Assembly (NCBI GenBank): GCA_947683425.1
Contig: CANTUQ010000076.1
Coordinates: 248,001-312,000 of the forward strand
Source of the DNA: Excoecaria cochinchinensis
Lineage: Eukaryota; Streptophyta; Magnoliopsida; Malpighiales; Euphorbiaceae
Direction: 5' to 3'
DNA length: 64,000 nucleotides
Both the position numbers and the translations under genes were made by a program. Below the pieces are notes generated by a model, which searched no databases, had not been told where the DNA came from, and worked only from the letters and a program-made list of their open reading frames with translations. This document shows, one piece after another, positions 44,076 to 54,445 of the stretch; the stretch's first letter is position 1, and the number at the start of each line of letters is the position of its first letter.

Positions 44076-44859
44076 GAGTCATGATTTCCAGTCCCACGAT
44101 AGAAATCTGTAGAAATTCTCTCTCAAAATCATACCCAATATTTTCCATTCAAAACAAACTTCAACACAGTACAATTTGCTCATTCAAAACCTTATAATTA
44201 ATACAAAACCCAACTTTTATACACATAAACACAATTAAATAATGCTATTAACATCATCAAAATCCCTAATAACAAAATCAGTGATTTTTGCTGCAAAAAC
44301 TCACTTAATCTTTTACCTTGATTCAAAACTCACAATCTCAACATCTAAACACAAATTATTCAAAACTTGTAACACTCAAACATACTCAAATAACTTTGAC
44401 TTCATAAATACAGAAAATCAACAAGAACACACAATAACACAATATACCAAAAACCTAAATTCCCATACCTCATCTCCTTAGCTCCTAATAACTTTCTTAG
44501 ATACTCTTTCTTGTTCCAAAAACCCATCCAAGATCTTTCTTTTCCAAAGTCCTCACCAAAACACACAAATGCACAAAACATAAATCTAGGGTTTTTAATA
44601 AATCAAGAAGAATAGGAAAATTGAAAACTTAGAACTCACTTTAACTTGACAAATCTTCACTTAAATCTCTTGGACTAACAAACTTGATCATTTAAACTTT
44701 GGGCTTTGATCTTATGAGATGGTAAATGGCATTAAAGCAAGAAGGAGAAGAAGAAGAAGAAGGTGAAGAAGAAGGAGGAGAAGAAGAAGAGGAGGAGAGA
44801 ACTTGAGAATGGGAAAGGGAGGAGTAGATTTTCTGCCCTCTCTCTCCTCCTTCTCTCCT

Positions 44860-44867
44860 CTTTTATA
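44860..44867 (-). promoter_or_regulatory. TATA box of X LTR
   Basis: TATAAAAG on the minus strand, about 275 bp from the LTR start and followed by GAGGAGAGAAGGAGG. Same spacing as in the other Tekay LTRs. Confidence 0.6.
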
Positions 44868-45138
44868 CTCCATCTTACCCCTTGCCACTCGTCACATTCC
44901 CATTTGTCCAATTTAGATATTTTTGTCAAATTCTCTTTTTGATCCTCCAACTCTCATAACCTCATACATTGGTATCCATAATTTAATACTCCATCACATT
45001 GGCCACACTTGCCGAAACTTTGACATTAATTCTTAAATTATCCAGTTGGCATGCGAAACACTTCAACTTGCACAACTTAGGTCACCACTTATTCTCAATA
45101 TGCCCGATAACTTCTAGGGTACTTTTTGGGTTGTTACA

Positions 45139-45422
45139 TCTGGTCCCAATGGAGGCCTTATTAAAGATGTCGCAGGATATGGCGAGAGTGTTGGATTGAA
45201 TGACAGCACTGAAGGCTCCAGTAGAATCTTTAAGGAAGCATGGAGCAGAAGAGTTTCATGGTACAAGGTTGGATGAGTCAAAAAAAGCAGAATACTGGAT
45301 AAAGAAGGTGCAAAGGGTGCTGGGAGAAAGAAGATATCCCCCAGACCAACGAGTTGAGTGTGTAGTATCGCTGCTTCATGGTGCAGTATATCACTGGTGG
45401 AAATTAGTTCTGCAGCATCCAA
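45139..45422 (+). pseudogene. gag: Element Y gag fragment
   Basis: The piece reads MEALLKMSQDMARVLD, a stop (TGA, 45197-45199), then MTALKAPVESLRKHGAEEF and WWKLVLQHP, aligning with the N-terminal half of the T1/T2/T4 gag (KISQDMARVLDRVTA...). It differs at many residues, so Y is a separate subfamily. It is cut on the left by the X LTR at 45138 and on the right by the T4 LTR at 45423; the host element is otherwise outside the window. Confidence 0.85.
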
Positions 45423-45764
45423 TGTAACACCCCGATTCCCCCCTATCAGTTTGAGCCATGTTTGCCATGTGTATGTGTGCACGTGTGAGTGTTTTAGCAT
45501 GTGTCAAGGGAATTTTGGGTAAAATACATGTTTTATGGGCTGTAATATTGTGTGGGTGCATATATGTTAGTAGGGTGTGGGTGCATATATGTTAGTAGGG
45601 TGTATGTGCATTGGGTTGTGTTAGTGTGTGCATGAGCATATGGTTGTAGTGTGTGAATTATGTGGGTTAGTCTTGTGTGTATTGGCATGCATGAGTATAG
45701 GGTGTTAGTGGTCAAGTTCCACTAACCAAAGAGTGACATGTGGCTAGAGCATTTTGAAAGAAGG

Positions 45765-45772
45765 TATAAATA
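45765..45772 (+). promoter_or_regulatory. TATA box of T4 LTR
   Basis: TATAAATA about 340 bp into the LTR, followed by GAAGAGAAAGAAAAT. Likely the start region of the element's RNA. Confidence 0.7.
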
Positions 45773-46051
45773 GAAGAGAAAGAAAATAGTACAGCAAATC
45801 TGATTTGCCTCTTCCCATTTCCTTTTCTTCCTTTTACTCCTTCTTTTTCTTTTCTCTTCATTTGTGTGCCCTAGCTTGGATTCAAGTGTGGTGGTGGAAA
45901 TTGATCATCCCCTTGAGCTTAGATTGGTATGTATAGTGAGTTTCTTCTTCTTCTTCTTCATCTTCTCCTTCCATTGTTCTTGATTTTATTTAGATTGGGT
46001 TTTAATTTAGGTTTTTTATTTGTGTGATTTTTGTGGGTGTTCTTGTTAGTT

Positions 46052-46108
46052 GAGCCTCTGCACGATCCCAAGGGAAAGCAGAAGGCTAGTCGGAGTGGTG
46101 CTCATTGA
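46052..46108 (+). other. Short lysine-rich reading frame inside T4 LTR
   Basis: EPLHDPKGKQKASRSGAH and then TGA, two bases after the intron acceptor at 46049. It is the same pattern as at 4357 and 20037, with the ending SGAH as in M1 (SSKGAH). No ATG. Confidence 0.45.
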
Positions 46109-46534
46109 TTTAGAGCATAGGAGTTACAAGTTTGGGATTTTCTTTGGGCTTTGTTTGAAATTTGATTGTTAGATGTTCATATGGTGATTTATGCCTTTTC
46201 ATGTGATTTCTGGAGAATTGAGGTTTGATGAGGCATATTATGGTGTTAATGTTATGGGTAATCATTTGATTTGAGTTATAATGCATGAATGTTGAAGTAT
46301 TGAACAATATTTGATGTTTGATGAATGTTTCCTGCAAAATTTTGGGTTTGTGTTCTTGAGGAGTTCAATTTTGCTAATGCATGATTTGATTGTGTTAATC
46401 ATTGAATTAAGATGTGTTTTATGTTATATGCGATGGTGTAAGGCTTATTTGAAGGTAAGATGAGGTTGGGCTTGATTTTGAGTCAAAATAGTTTTGTGGT
46501 TAGAAATCTGGGTTTTGTGTATTTTGCTGGAAAA

Positions 46535-47015
46535 CTGGAAATCGCAATGCTATTGCGAGTGCGATATCCTCACGAGCTCGACAGAACGATGAAATCCAGT
46601 TTTATGCGAGACTTACTCCGTTGTTATAAGGCGTCCGACTCTTGATTGGGCAGCACGACTCGTGAAGCTTCGGCGTACGAGAGTGGTGCAGCGGATCACG
46701 TGTTGGCGAGGGAAGGCTGAGAGTTCACGAGACGTGAACTGAATTCATGTGTCGTGAACCATGTTAACGAATCGTGAACACAGTTCACGAGTCGTTAACA
46801 TTGTTCACGAGTAGTGAACGTTGTTCATGAGTCGTGAACAACCTTCACAAGTCGTGAAGGTTGTCTCCTGACTCGCACGCCCTTCGCCCCTTTCCCCTCG
46901 CACAGGCCTATCGGCCACTATCACGAGCGCGATACTGGTCGCGATCGCGACAGTGACCCCTTTGCCCCTTCCCCTCGTGCAAACCATCCGGCCACTGTCG
47001 CGATCGCGACAGTGA
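46535..47015. repeat. Mixed palindromic cassette of T4 LTR
   Basis: The left part has repeated GTTCACGAGTCGTGAAC units (about 46720-46860, five or more). The right part has TGTCGCGATCGCGACA units, including a perfect 22-bp palindrome at 46993-47014 centred on CGATCG. A decayed TCGCGA unit lies near 46545. Confidence 0.82.
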
Positions 47016-48150
47016 CCTCTTTTCGCCTTATTTTTTTGAAATTGTCCCTTTCTTCTAAAATGATTTTTGTATCATTTCTCTATGAGTTTTTACTACTGTA
47101 TGGGAAAAATTATGCTTATATATGTGTACTATTATGATTTCTTGATGATGAATTATATGATATGCCTTGAGCATGATTTGTATTATGCATGATCTGCAAG
47201 AGTCAGTCTAGTGGATAGTTAGGCATGCCTAAAAGAGTCCTTTTGCTGCAGCCTCTGTACTGTTCTGGACCTTGATCAGTTCCCCATTTAGTTCCTCGCA
47301 AAATTCTACATGTACAGATCTTGTTTAAGATCCCATTGTAAAATGTTTTGAAAAGACAAAATGTGATATTGTTTCCCGATTCGTACTCGTATGGTACCGC
47401 TACGTGTCGATTCGTACCCATAAGGTACCGCTACGCGTTTACTCGTTATCCACTTCTGTGAGTCAGCAGGTGTTATGATTTGTTCAGTTATGGTATGAGA
47501 ATATGAATCCGAATGAGTATGATTATAAGTATTTGAATCTGAATGACTCTAGTATGAGCATATGAATCTGTTGGCATATGAATATGTTTATTGAACCTTT
47601 GAATGGTTATGAATGTAATTCTATTGTGATTATATCTTATGATTTTCAGTATGCCATTTCGTATGTTATTTGTCTTAACGACCATTGTGAATGGCCGTCC
47701 ATATTATTATTGTTTATTTCACCACTAAGCATTATCGCTTAGCACGGTGTTTTCACCCGTGCAGGTGCAGAAGGTGTATAGCTTTTGGGAGAGTCGCCGC
47801 CAGTCAAGCCAACATAGTGGGATTGTTGATAGGACTTAGTGTATTTTTGTATCATCATTATTTTGTAATAGTGATCTCTCTTGTATATAGTATTTTGATA
47901 AGCTTCCGCTATGTATCTCTGAATGATGTAATTATGATGGTATCAGAACAGTTTTGTAATTGAATATTGTTATATCATGAATAAATGCTCAGTTGGTTTT
48001 AATGTTTTAATTTCTGTTGTTTATATATATGTTTATATTATGTGAATGTATGTTTTATACCGTTCTGTTTGGTGTGACACCCCTGCTCGTACGGGTTCAC
48101 TCCCTCGTGGATGGTTTCCCTTACATATGGGTAGGGGGTGTTACAGTTTT

Positions 48151-48162
48151 TTGTATCAGAGC
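48151..48162 (+). other. T4 primer binding site, one mismatch
   Basis: TTGTATCAGAGC replaces the usual TGGTATCAGAGC, five bases after the LTR end. The G-to-T change near its 5' end probably arose after insertion. Confidence 0.85.
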
Positions 48163-48253
48163 TCCGGTTTAGGCATTTTCTGGGTGATTATTGTGCTTAG
48201 ATATATGTTTAGGAATGTGTTGGCTGATGCGGTTATCTTTGTCTTTCTTTTAG

Positions 48254-49390
48254 ATGGATTCTGATTCTATTCGTGGGTCGCTTGAGGGGTCCGCTGAAAG
48301 TGTGAATCCCTAATCTGTTGATCCTTCAGTGTTTATTTCGGCTCAAACACATAGGGTTCAGCCTGAGGCCGCAGCCATGCCCTTCAAGGCAATGTTGAAG
48401 ATTTCTCAGGACATGGCTCGAGTCTTAGATAGGGTGACTGCTCTGAGTGCCCCTTTGGAGAGTATGAGGAGAGCTGGTGCAGAGGATTTCTATAGTACCA
48501 GTTTGGATGAGTTTGAGCTTGCTGAGAAATGGATTGAGAAAGTGGAGCAAGTGTTTGAGGAGACTAGGTGTCCTACTGATAGGCAAGTTGAAAGTGCTAT
48601 GGCATTGCTTCTGGGGTCTGCCTATGACTCGTGGAAGTTGGTCCGTAGGCATCCCCAGTTGCCTGACCTGATCACATTGGAGTTCTTCGAGAGAGAATTC
48701 ACCAATAAGTATGTGACTAGGGAGTATAAGGATGCTAAGTGGGCATAGTTTTTGAGCTTGAAGGAGAGAGCTATGTCAGTATCAGAATTTGAGAAAGAGT
48801 TCAACTGTTTGGCTAAGTATGCTCCTGAAGGTGTTTTGACTGAAGAGTTTCGGTGTCGACATTTTGAGGCCGGTTTGAATGAGTCGCTAAGAGCTATGAT
48901 TATTTCTTTAATGAGTACTCCAAGCATTGGGTACTATTAGATTGTGCAAGTAGCTGTCCAGGCTTAGAGGTATGAGTCTATTCTGAGAGAGAAAGCTCGG
49001 AGGAGGAATCCCCCTCGTGGGGGATCTAGATCGTCATCATCTTCGGGTAAGAGGTCAAAGTACCCGCATGATGAGTCTTTTTCAAGCCTTGCTTCGAGAG
49101 GCAGGAGGCAAGGTTCTGCCAGGGGTTCTGGTTCTGGTTTGAGTGCTGATGTGTTGCCTGAGTGTTCTGATTGCAGTAAGCGCCATTGGGGTAAGTGTAG
49201 GTGGCTCACGGGTGGTTGTTTCAGATGTGGTAGCACTGATCACTACTAGGCAAATTGTCTGAGGTATAGTGAGGGCTCTGGTGATCAGCGTGAAGCTAGC
49301 AGAGTTGGTTCTAATGCACTATAAGCTAGTTGTGGTAAAGGCCGAGGTAGAGGTCGAGGTTGTTGGCATAGATAGGGAGCTCCATCAGAG
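48254..49390 (+). pseudogene. gag: T4 gag, broken
   Basis: The ATG (48254, MDSDSIRGSLEGSAESVNP) is intact and gives the family's gag start. The core is well kept (MPFKAMLKISQDMARVLDR, FFEREFTNKYVTREYKDAKW, FRCRHFEAGLNESLR). The zinc knuckle CFRCGSTDHY.ANC has Tyr at the His position and a stop (TAG) just after. Stops occur near 48310 (Gln in relatives), 48748, 48938 and 48966, and an arginine/glycine-rich tail follows. It is a single frame up to the knuckle apart from the stops. Confidence 0.92.
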
Positions 49391-51275
49391 TCTGTTGGTC
49401 GTCCTTTGACAGTTCCAGCTAGAGCTTATGCCATGAGAGCTCGGGATAAGCAAGATGCACCGGATGTGATTGCTCGTAAGTTCCTACTCTTTGACACTGA
49501 GTTATATGCTCTAATTGGTCCTGGCTCTACACACTCATATTTGTGCACGAGTATATTATTTGATAAGATGCATGATGTCGATCAGTTATATTATGAGGTT
49601 TGTGTGACAGTCCTTTAGGGCATAGTGTCAATGTGAGTAGAATGCATAGGAATTATCCTCTTTTGATTGAGGGTGTTGAGTTTCCTGCTGATTTGATTGA
49701 ATTGCCGTTTTGGGAGTTTGATTTGATTTTGGGTATGGATTGGCTTAGTAAGCATCGGGCAGTTGTTGATTGTCATAGAAAGGTAGTTGTGTTGCGAGAT
49801 AGAGATCGGTCTTCTATAGTGGTTAAAGGTTTGGGTTCGAGTTCTTTGAGTAATGTGATTTTTGCAATGCAAGCAAAAAGGTTTATGAGGAAAGGTTGTG
49901 AGGCATTCTTAGCAGTTGTTTTGGACTCTCAGTGTGATCAGGTCGAGATTGAGGATATCCCCATTGTTAGGGAGTTTAGTGATGTGTTTCCGAGTGAATT
50001 GTCTGGATAGCCTCCCGAGAGAGAAGTGGAGTTGTACATAGAGATTTTGCCGGGTACTTCACCTATTTTGAAAGTACCTTATCGGATGGCTCCTGTAGAG
50101 TTGAGAGAACTCAAAACTCAGCTACAAGAGTTATTGGGTAAGGGGTTTATTCGACCCAGCATATCTCCATGGGGAGTACCGACTTTGTTTGTTAAGAAAA
50201 AAGATGGTTCTTTGAGGATGTGTATGGACTATAGGCAAATTAAGAAGGTCACAGTGAAGAACAAGTATCCCTTTCCTAGAGTCGAGGATTTGTTTGATAA
50301 GTTTAGAGGTACGGGTGTCTTCAGCTTTGAGTTCAGGATGCAGATGTGGTTAAGACTGCATTTCGGATGCAATACGGCCATTATGAGTTTCTTGTAATGC
50401 CATTTGGTTTGACCAATGCACCTGCAGCTTTTATGGATTTGATGAACTGAGTGTTTAGGCCATATCTCGACCGATTTTTAGTAGTGTTTATAGATGATAT
50501 CTTGGTTTACTCGAAGGATGAGAATGAGCATGAAGAGCATCTTCGGTTAGTGTTGTAAGTTTTGAGGGAGCACCATTTGTTTGCGAAGCTTAGCAAGTGT
50601 GGCTTTTGGCTTCGAGAGGTGTCTTTCTTGGGTCATATTGTGTCAACTAAGGGTAATCAAGTAGATCCAGCTAAGATTGAGGCGATTGTGGATTGGAAAG
50701 CGCCAAGGAATGTTCCTGAAGTGAGAAGCTTCCTTGGTTTGGCAGGCTACTATCATCGGCTTGTGAAAGGTTTCTCAATGATTGCTGCTCCGATGACCAG
50801 ATTGTTGAGGAAAGGAGTCAGATTTGAGTGGTCGGATAAGTGCCAGCTGTGCTTTGAGAGGTTGAAGAGTTTGTTAGTTAAAGCTCTTGTACTGACTCAA
50901 GCCACCTCGGGTAAAGAGTTTGTCATGTACAGTATTGGTTCGGGTATTGGACTCGAATGTGTATTGATGCGAGAGGGTAAAGTTGTGGCTTATGCATCTC
51001 GTCAGTAGAAGCCACATGAGAAGAACTATCCGACACATGATTTGGAATGGCGGCTGTGATCTTCGTTTAGAAGATTTGGCGGCATTATCTATATGGGGAG
51101 AAGTGTAGGATTTTCACGGATCATAAGAGTTTGAAGTATCTCCTCACGTAGAAAGAGTTAAACATGAGATAGCGCCGATGGTTAGAGTTGTTCAAGGACT
51201 ATGACTGCATTGTGGATTACCATCCAGGTAAAGCTAATGTGGTTGCTGACGCTTTGAGTCAAAAGTCGGTTTCGG
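49391..51275 (+). pseudogene. pol: T4 pol: protease, RT with catalytic deletion, RNase H
   Basis: The protease motif reads LIGPGSTHSY: the catalytic Asp has become Gly (about 49513). A one-base loss near 49610 shifts the frame. In RT the segment that holds KIDLRSGYYQL in the relatives is deleted (about 45 bp, near 50322), removing the first catalytic Asp. FIDDILVYSKDE is kept near 50490. RNase H has YSIGSG where the others have YSDASG, so a catalytic Asp is lost there too, and a base is missing near 51047. Three enzymatic activities of this copy are therefore dead by independent lesions. Confidence 0.9.
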
Positions 51276-52426
51276 CTTTATTTTTTATGCGGTTCAGATG
51301 GAGATTTGATTCGGATGGTGCTCCGGTTGCCCAATTGAGAGTGTAGCCAAATTTGAGACAGTCAATTATGGATGCTCAGAAGGATGATGTTAGATTGCAG
51401 CGAGTTTTGCAAGAGGTTCAGTAGGGTAAGCAGTCTGAGTTTTCAGTTTTGGATAGGGTGCCTATGTATAGGGATCACTTGTTTGTGCCTGAGAATGATG
51501 AGTTAAGGAATAAACTTTTGAGTGAGGCACATACTATGGTCTTTACTATGCATCCTGGTAGTGAGAAGATGTATCAGGATATGAAGTGGTTCTACTGGTG
51601 ATCTGGGATGAAGAGAGCTATTATGAAATTCGTGGCAAAGTGTTTGACTTGTCAACAAGTAAAAGCTGAGCATCAAGTCCCTTCGGGATTGCTCACTCCT
51701 TTATCCATCCCTCAGAGGAAATGGGACGATATTGCCATGGACTTTGTATCGGGATTGGCAGTGACTCAGAGGAAGCATGATTCAGTATGGGTTATTGTGG
51801 ATCGGCTTACGAATTCAGCTCATTTTGTGCCGGTTAGAGTTGACTACTCGATGGATAAGTTGGCCAGTGTATATGTGGATGAAGTAGTTCGATTTCATGG
51901 AGTGCCATTGTTGATAGTTTCAGATCGGGATCCAAGGTTCACATCTAAGTTCTGAAAAGAGTTGCAGTGAGCTTTAGGTACCAAGTTGAACTTTAGCACA
52001 GCGTTTCATGCTCAGACAGATGGTCAGTCCGAGCGAGTTATCCAGATTTTAGAGGATATGCTTCGGGCTTGTGCTTTGAATTTTTCTAGCAGTTGGGATC
52101 AGTATGTGCGGCTTATGGAGTTTGCCTACAACAAAAGTTATTAGTCGAGCATTGGAATATCACCGTTTGAGGCTTTGTATGGTTGACCATGTTGGACTCT
52201 AGTTTGTTGGACAGAGTTAATCGAGCGATCTTTTATTGGGCCACAAATGATTAGAGAAAGCGAAGAGAAGATTAGAGTTGTGTAGCGGAATCTAAAGGTG
52301 GCTAAGGATAGGCAGAGATCCTATGCCAATCTCAAGAGAAAGGATATTCGGTTTGAAGTCGGGGACAAAGTTTTCCTTCAGGTTTCACCTTGGAGGAAAG
52401 TATTGCGGTTTGGCAAGAAAGGTAAT
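51276..52426 (+). pseudogene. pol: T4 pol: integrase, cut by Tat A
   Basis: The integrase HHCC region (MHPGSEKMYQDMKWFYW...CLTCQQVK) and the core (AMDFVSGLAVTQ, SDRDPRF) are readable. Stops occur near 51952 and 51970, and more lie further on. The reading reaches VLRFGKKGN at 52425 and is then interrupted by the Tat A LTR. The rest of T4 (GPY module, chromodomain, 3' LTR) should lie beyond the right end of the window. Confidence 0.9.
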
Positions 52427-52618
52427 TGTAGACACCGGGTCTTGAGGCAGTCCAGGTCAGAGTTACTCGATGAAGAGATCCATGTTGGTTTCTAGATATA
52501 TGGATGGAATTCGAAGGTTTTCGTCTTTCGGTTTCATAAGGATTAAAATCATTTTTGCTATAGCATGAGGTTTTGAAAGAGTTTGGGAAATTTTGCTTGA
52601 AATTGGAAGTTTTGCTCC

Positions 52619-52850
52619 ACAGACGGGATGACCGTCTGAAGTAGCGACGCTCGTCTCTACTTGGGGTGATCCCCATCCCTAGTCCCGCATTACGGCCCGT
52701 CTGTAGCTAGGGACGGACACGTGTCTAAGTAGGGACGCCCGTCCTTAGTCCTTCGTTACAGCCCGTCTGTAGCCAGATTTCCACGCATACCCTTAGTAGG
52801 GACGCCCATCGGTAGTTGCAGGGATGCCCGTCGGCAGTGGATTTGATCAG
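52619..52850. repeat. GACGGGCGTCC-type repeat block in U3 of Tat A LTR
   Basis: Repeated GGGACGCCCGTC and GCCCGTCTGTAGC motifs with inverted arms (for example GACGG-GATGA-CCGTC at 52622-52636), upstream of the TATA box. It stands where Tat B has its GCGCG hairpins. Confidence 0.65.
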
Positions 52851-52986
52851 ATAACGCCAGTTTTGATAAAATTTAATCTCTAATCTTTGAAATGGGGATA
52901 GAGGTTGGTTCAAAATTGAATTTTAAAACTCCTTTTAGAATTCAAACTTTAAACTGATGCTTATCTTATTTTATCTCCAAAAATTC

Positions 52987-52993
52987 TATAAAT
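52987..52993 (+). promoter_or_regulatory. TATA box of Tat A LTR
   Basis: TATAAAT, about 560 bp into the LTR, followed by TGGGGAGAAG. It places the GACGGG block in the promoter (U3) region. Confidence 0.55.
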
Positions 52994-54426
52994 TGGGGAG
53001 AAGAATTCATTTTTAGGGGTTAGAAAATTTTACAATTTTTTGGGAGGAAAGTGACAAATTTTTTAGAGATTGGAGATTTTTTAGAAAAGGATTTTTGTGA
53101 GCAATCTACCAAAAAATCTATAAAATCTCTGTTTATTTTTAGGATTTGGTTTGATAAAAATTCTTCCAATTAATTAATTTACTCAAATTCTTCTTGCCAA
53201 TTAAGCCAATTTGAGGTAACAAAATTCATTCGTTTCCATCAATACAGCTAATTCAAACATTCGATTGCTATTAAATTTTCAAGAAGGAGAAATACAAATT
53301 TTTTTACTTTGATCTAATTTATTTGATCCTTGTGGAGCGTGCGGGGACTTAAACCATTCGATATTCACCCGAAAAGGTAAAATCCGAGGGTAAACATTCT
53401 GGATTAATACTTGTGTGATTTAATTAACTTATATTAATTGTTTTCATTTTTTTACCTTTTTTTATCTTTTAACTCATTTCTTTTAAAAGTTTCCTATTAT
53501 TTTTCTTTTCTTTACTTTATTCACCAATTTTGACACTGACATGTTTATTCGTATGAGTTATTTTCTGACAATTTGGATTTAGAGTTGTAAACAATGATGG
53601 TCGAGCCAATTGGAGGATTTCCATATGGGTTCTTTCTTCACTCTTGCCTTTTATTCATGTTATTATTAAGATTATTTTAATGTCGTTAAAGTGAAAAGGG
53701 CTAAATATTTTATAGTAATTAATTTGGAATTTTTCCTACATAAAAATGGGACCAAAGCCTCAATTTTCTCTATCCAAAATAAAAACATCACATTAAAAAT
53801 GTTTTATAATAAATATGCATGCGAGGACCAATGTCCTCATCATTAATGAATACCCCGATTTATGCATGATTTGTATTTTATTTACGATGGGGGTTGTATT
53901 CCGCCCCTAGTTTTATTGTAATTTATTTTGAGAATGTTTATTTTAATAATGCTTTACTTATTGCTTTTGACATGACTGATTGCCCCTTAATTAAATGCAT
54001 CGTGTGGAAAGTTGGTGAAACAGTGAAGTGAAAACTTAATCATAATATTGATCAAGGTACAAATAAATGAGAAGTCCCGAACTCACTCTAGTCTTTGGGG
54101 GCTCAATGAGGCGAGAGGTCTAGGACGTCCAAGACACCTCTTGAGTCTCACCAAACGACTTAAACTTACAATCCTAGGCTCCAGGGGGTAGAGGCTGAGA
54201 CCTTTAAGATCTCTCTGGCTTGCCCGAGATGGATATGTATGCGCCGTCTTAGGCTCGCTGAGGCTAGACGACCCTTCCCAATGTTCTATTGGGTGGCGAC
54301 TCCAAGAAACCTCATTGTTGCCCAAAATAGATGCACTTGTAAATACCTTACAAGTTTTAATGAATCCCATCCTGATCGCCCTAAAGCGGGCTTTCGGGAG
54401 GCCACGGGGTTCGGGGCGCGTCACAG

Positions 54427-54445
54427 TGGCGACTCCACTGGGGAC
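54427..54445 (+). other. Tat A primer binding site
   Basis: TGGCGACTCCACTGGGGAC lies one base after the LTR end. This is the primer site seen in Tat/Ogre-lineage elements, reported as complementary to an arginine tRNA. It fixes the lineage and orientation. Confidence 0.85.

Larger units (their letters stand above)
41508..45138 (-). mobile_element. 5' LTR of Tekay-type element X, minus strand, 3631 bp
   Basis: It runs from TATAACACCCCC (end, TG decayed to TA) to the reverse complement of TGTAACAACCC at 45138. It has a TATA box near 44864, a mixed palindromic cassette (43800-44075) and the hairpin ladder: GCACGG...CCGTGC 41831-41850, CTAAGCG-ATAA-CGCTTAG 41850-41867, GTACC-TTATG-GGTAC 43164-43178, GGATCTT-AAAC-AAGATCC 43229-43246 and GGTTC-GCGAG-GAACC 43259-43273. 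It was inserted into the gag of element Y. Confidence 0.88.
45423..48145 (+). mobile_element. T4 5' LTR, 2723 bp
   Basis: It runs from TGTAACACCCCGATTCCCCCC to AGGGGGTGTTACA, followed by a primer site. It has a TATA box at 45765, a leader intron 45927-46049 (donor GTATGT, acceptor TTGTTAG), a short reading frame at 46052, a mixed palindromic cassette (46535-47015) and the hairpin ladder (47200-47770). It is full length and structurally complete. Confidence 0.94.
52427..54425 (+). mobile_element. Tat/Ogre-like element A, 5' LTR, 1999 bp
   Basis: It runs from TGTAGACACCGGGTC to GGGCGCGTCACA, followed by a TGGCGACTCCACTGG primer site. It is inserted in the T4 integrase. It has a GC-rich block with GACGGG/CCCGTC inverted repeats (52619-52850), a TATA box at 52987, GAGGGTAAACAT near 53389, GCATGCGAGGACCAATGTCC near 53818 and a conserved 3' region with GAGAAGTCCCGAACTC and CCCAATGTTCTATTGGGTGGCGACTCC. 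Confidence 0.92.
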
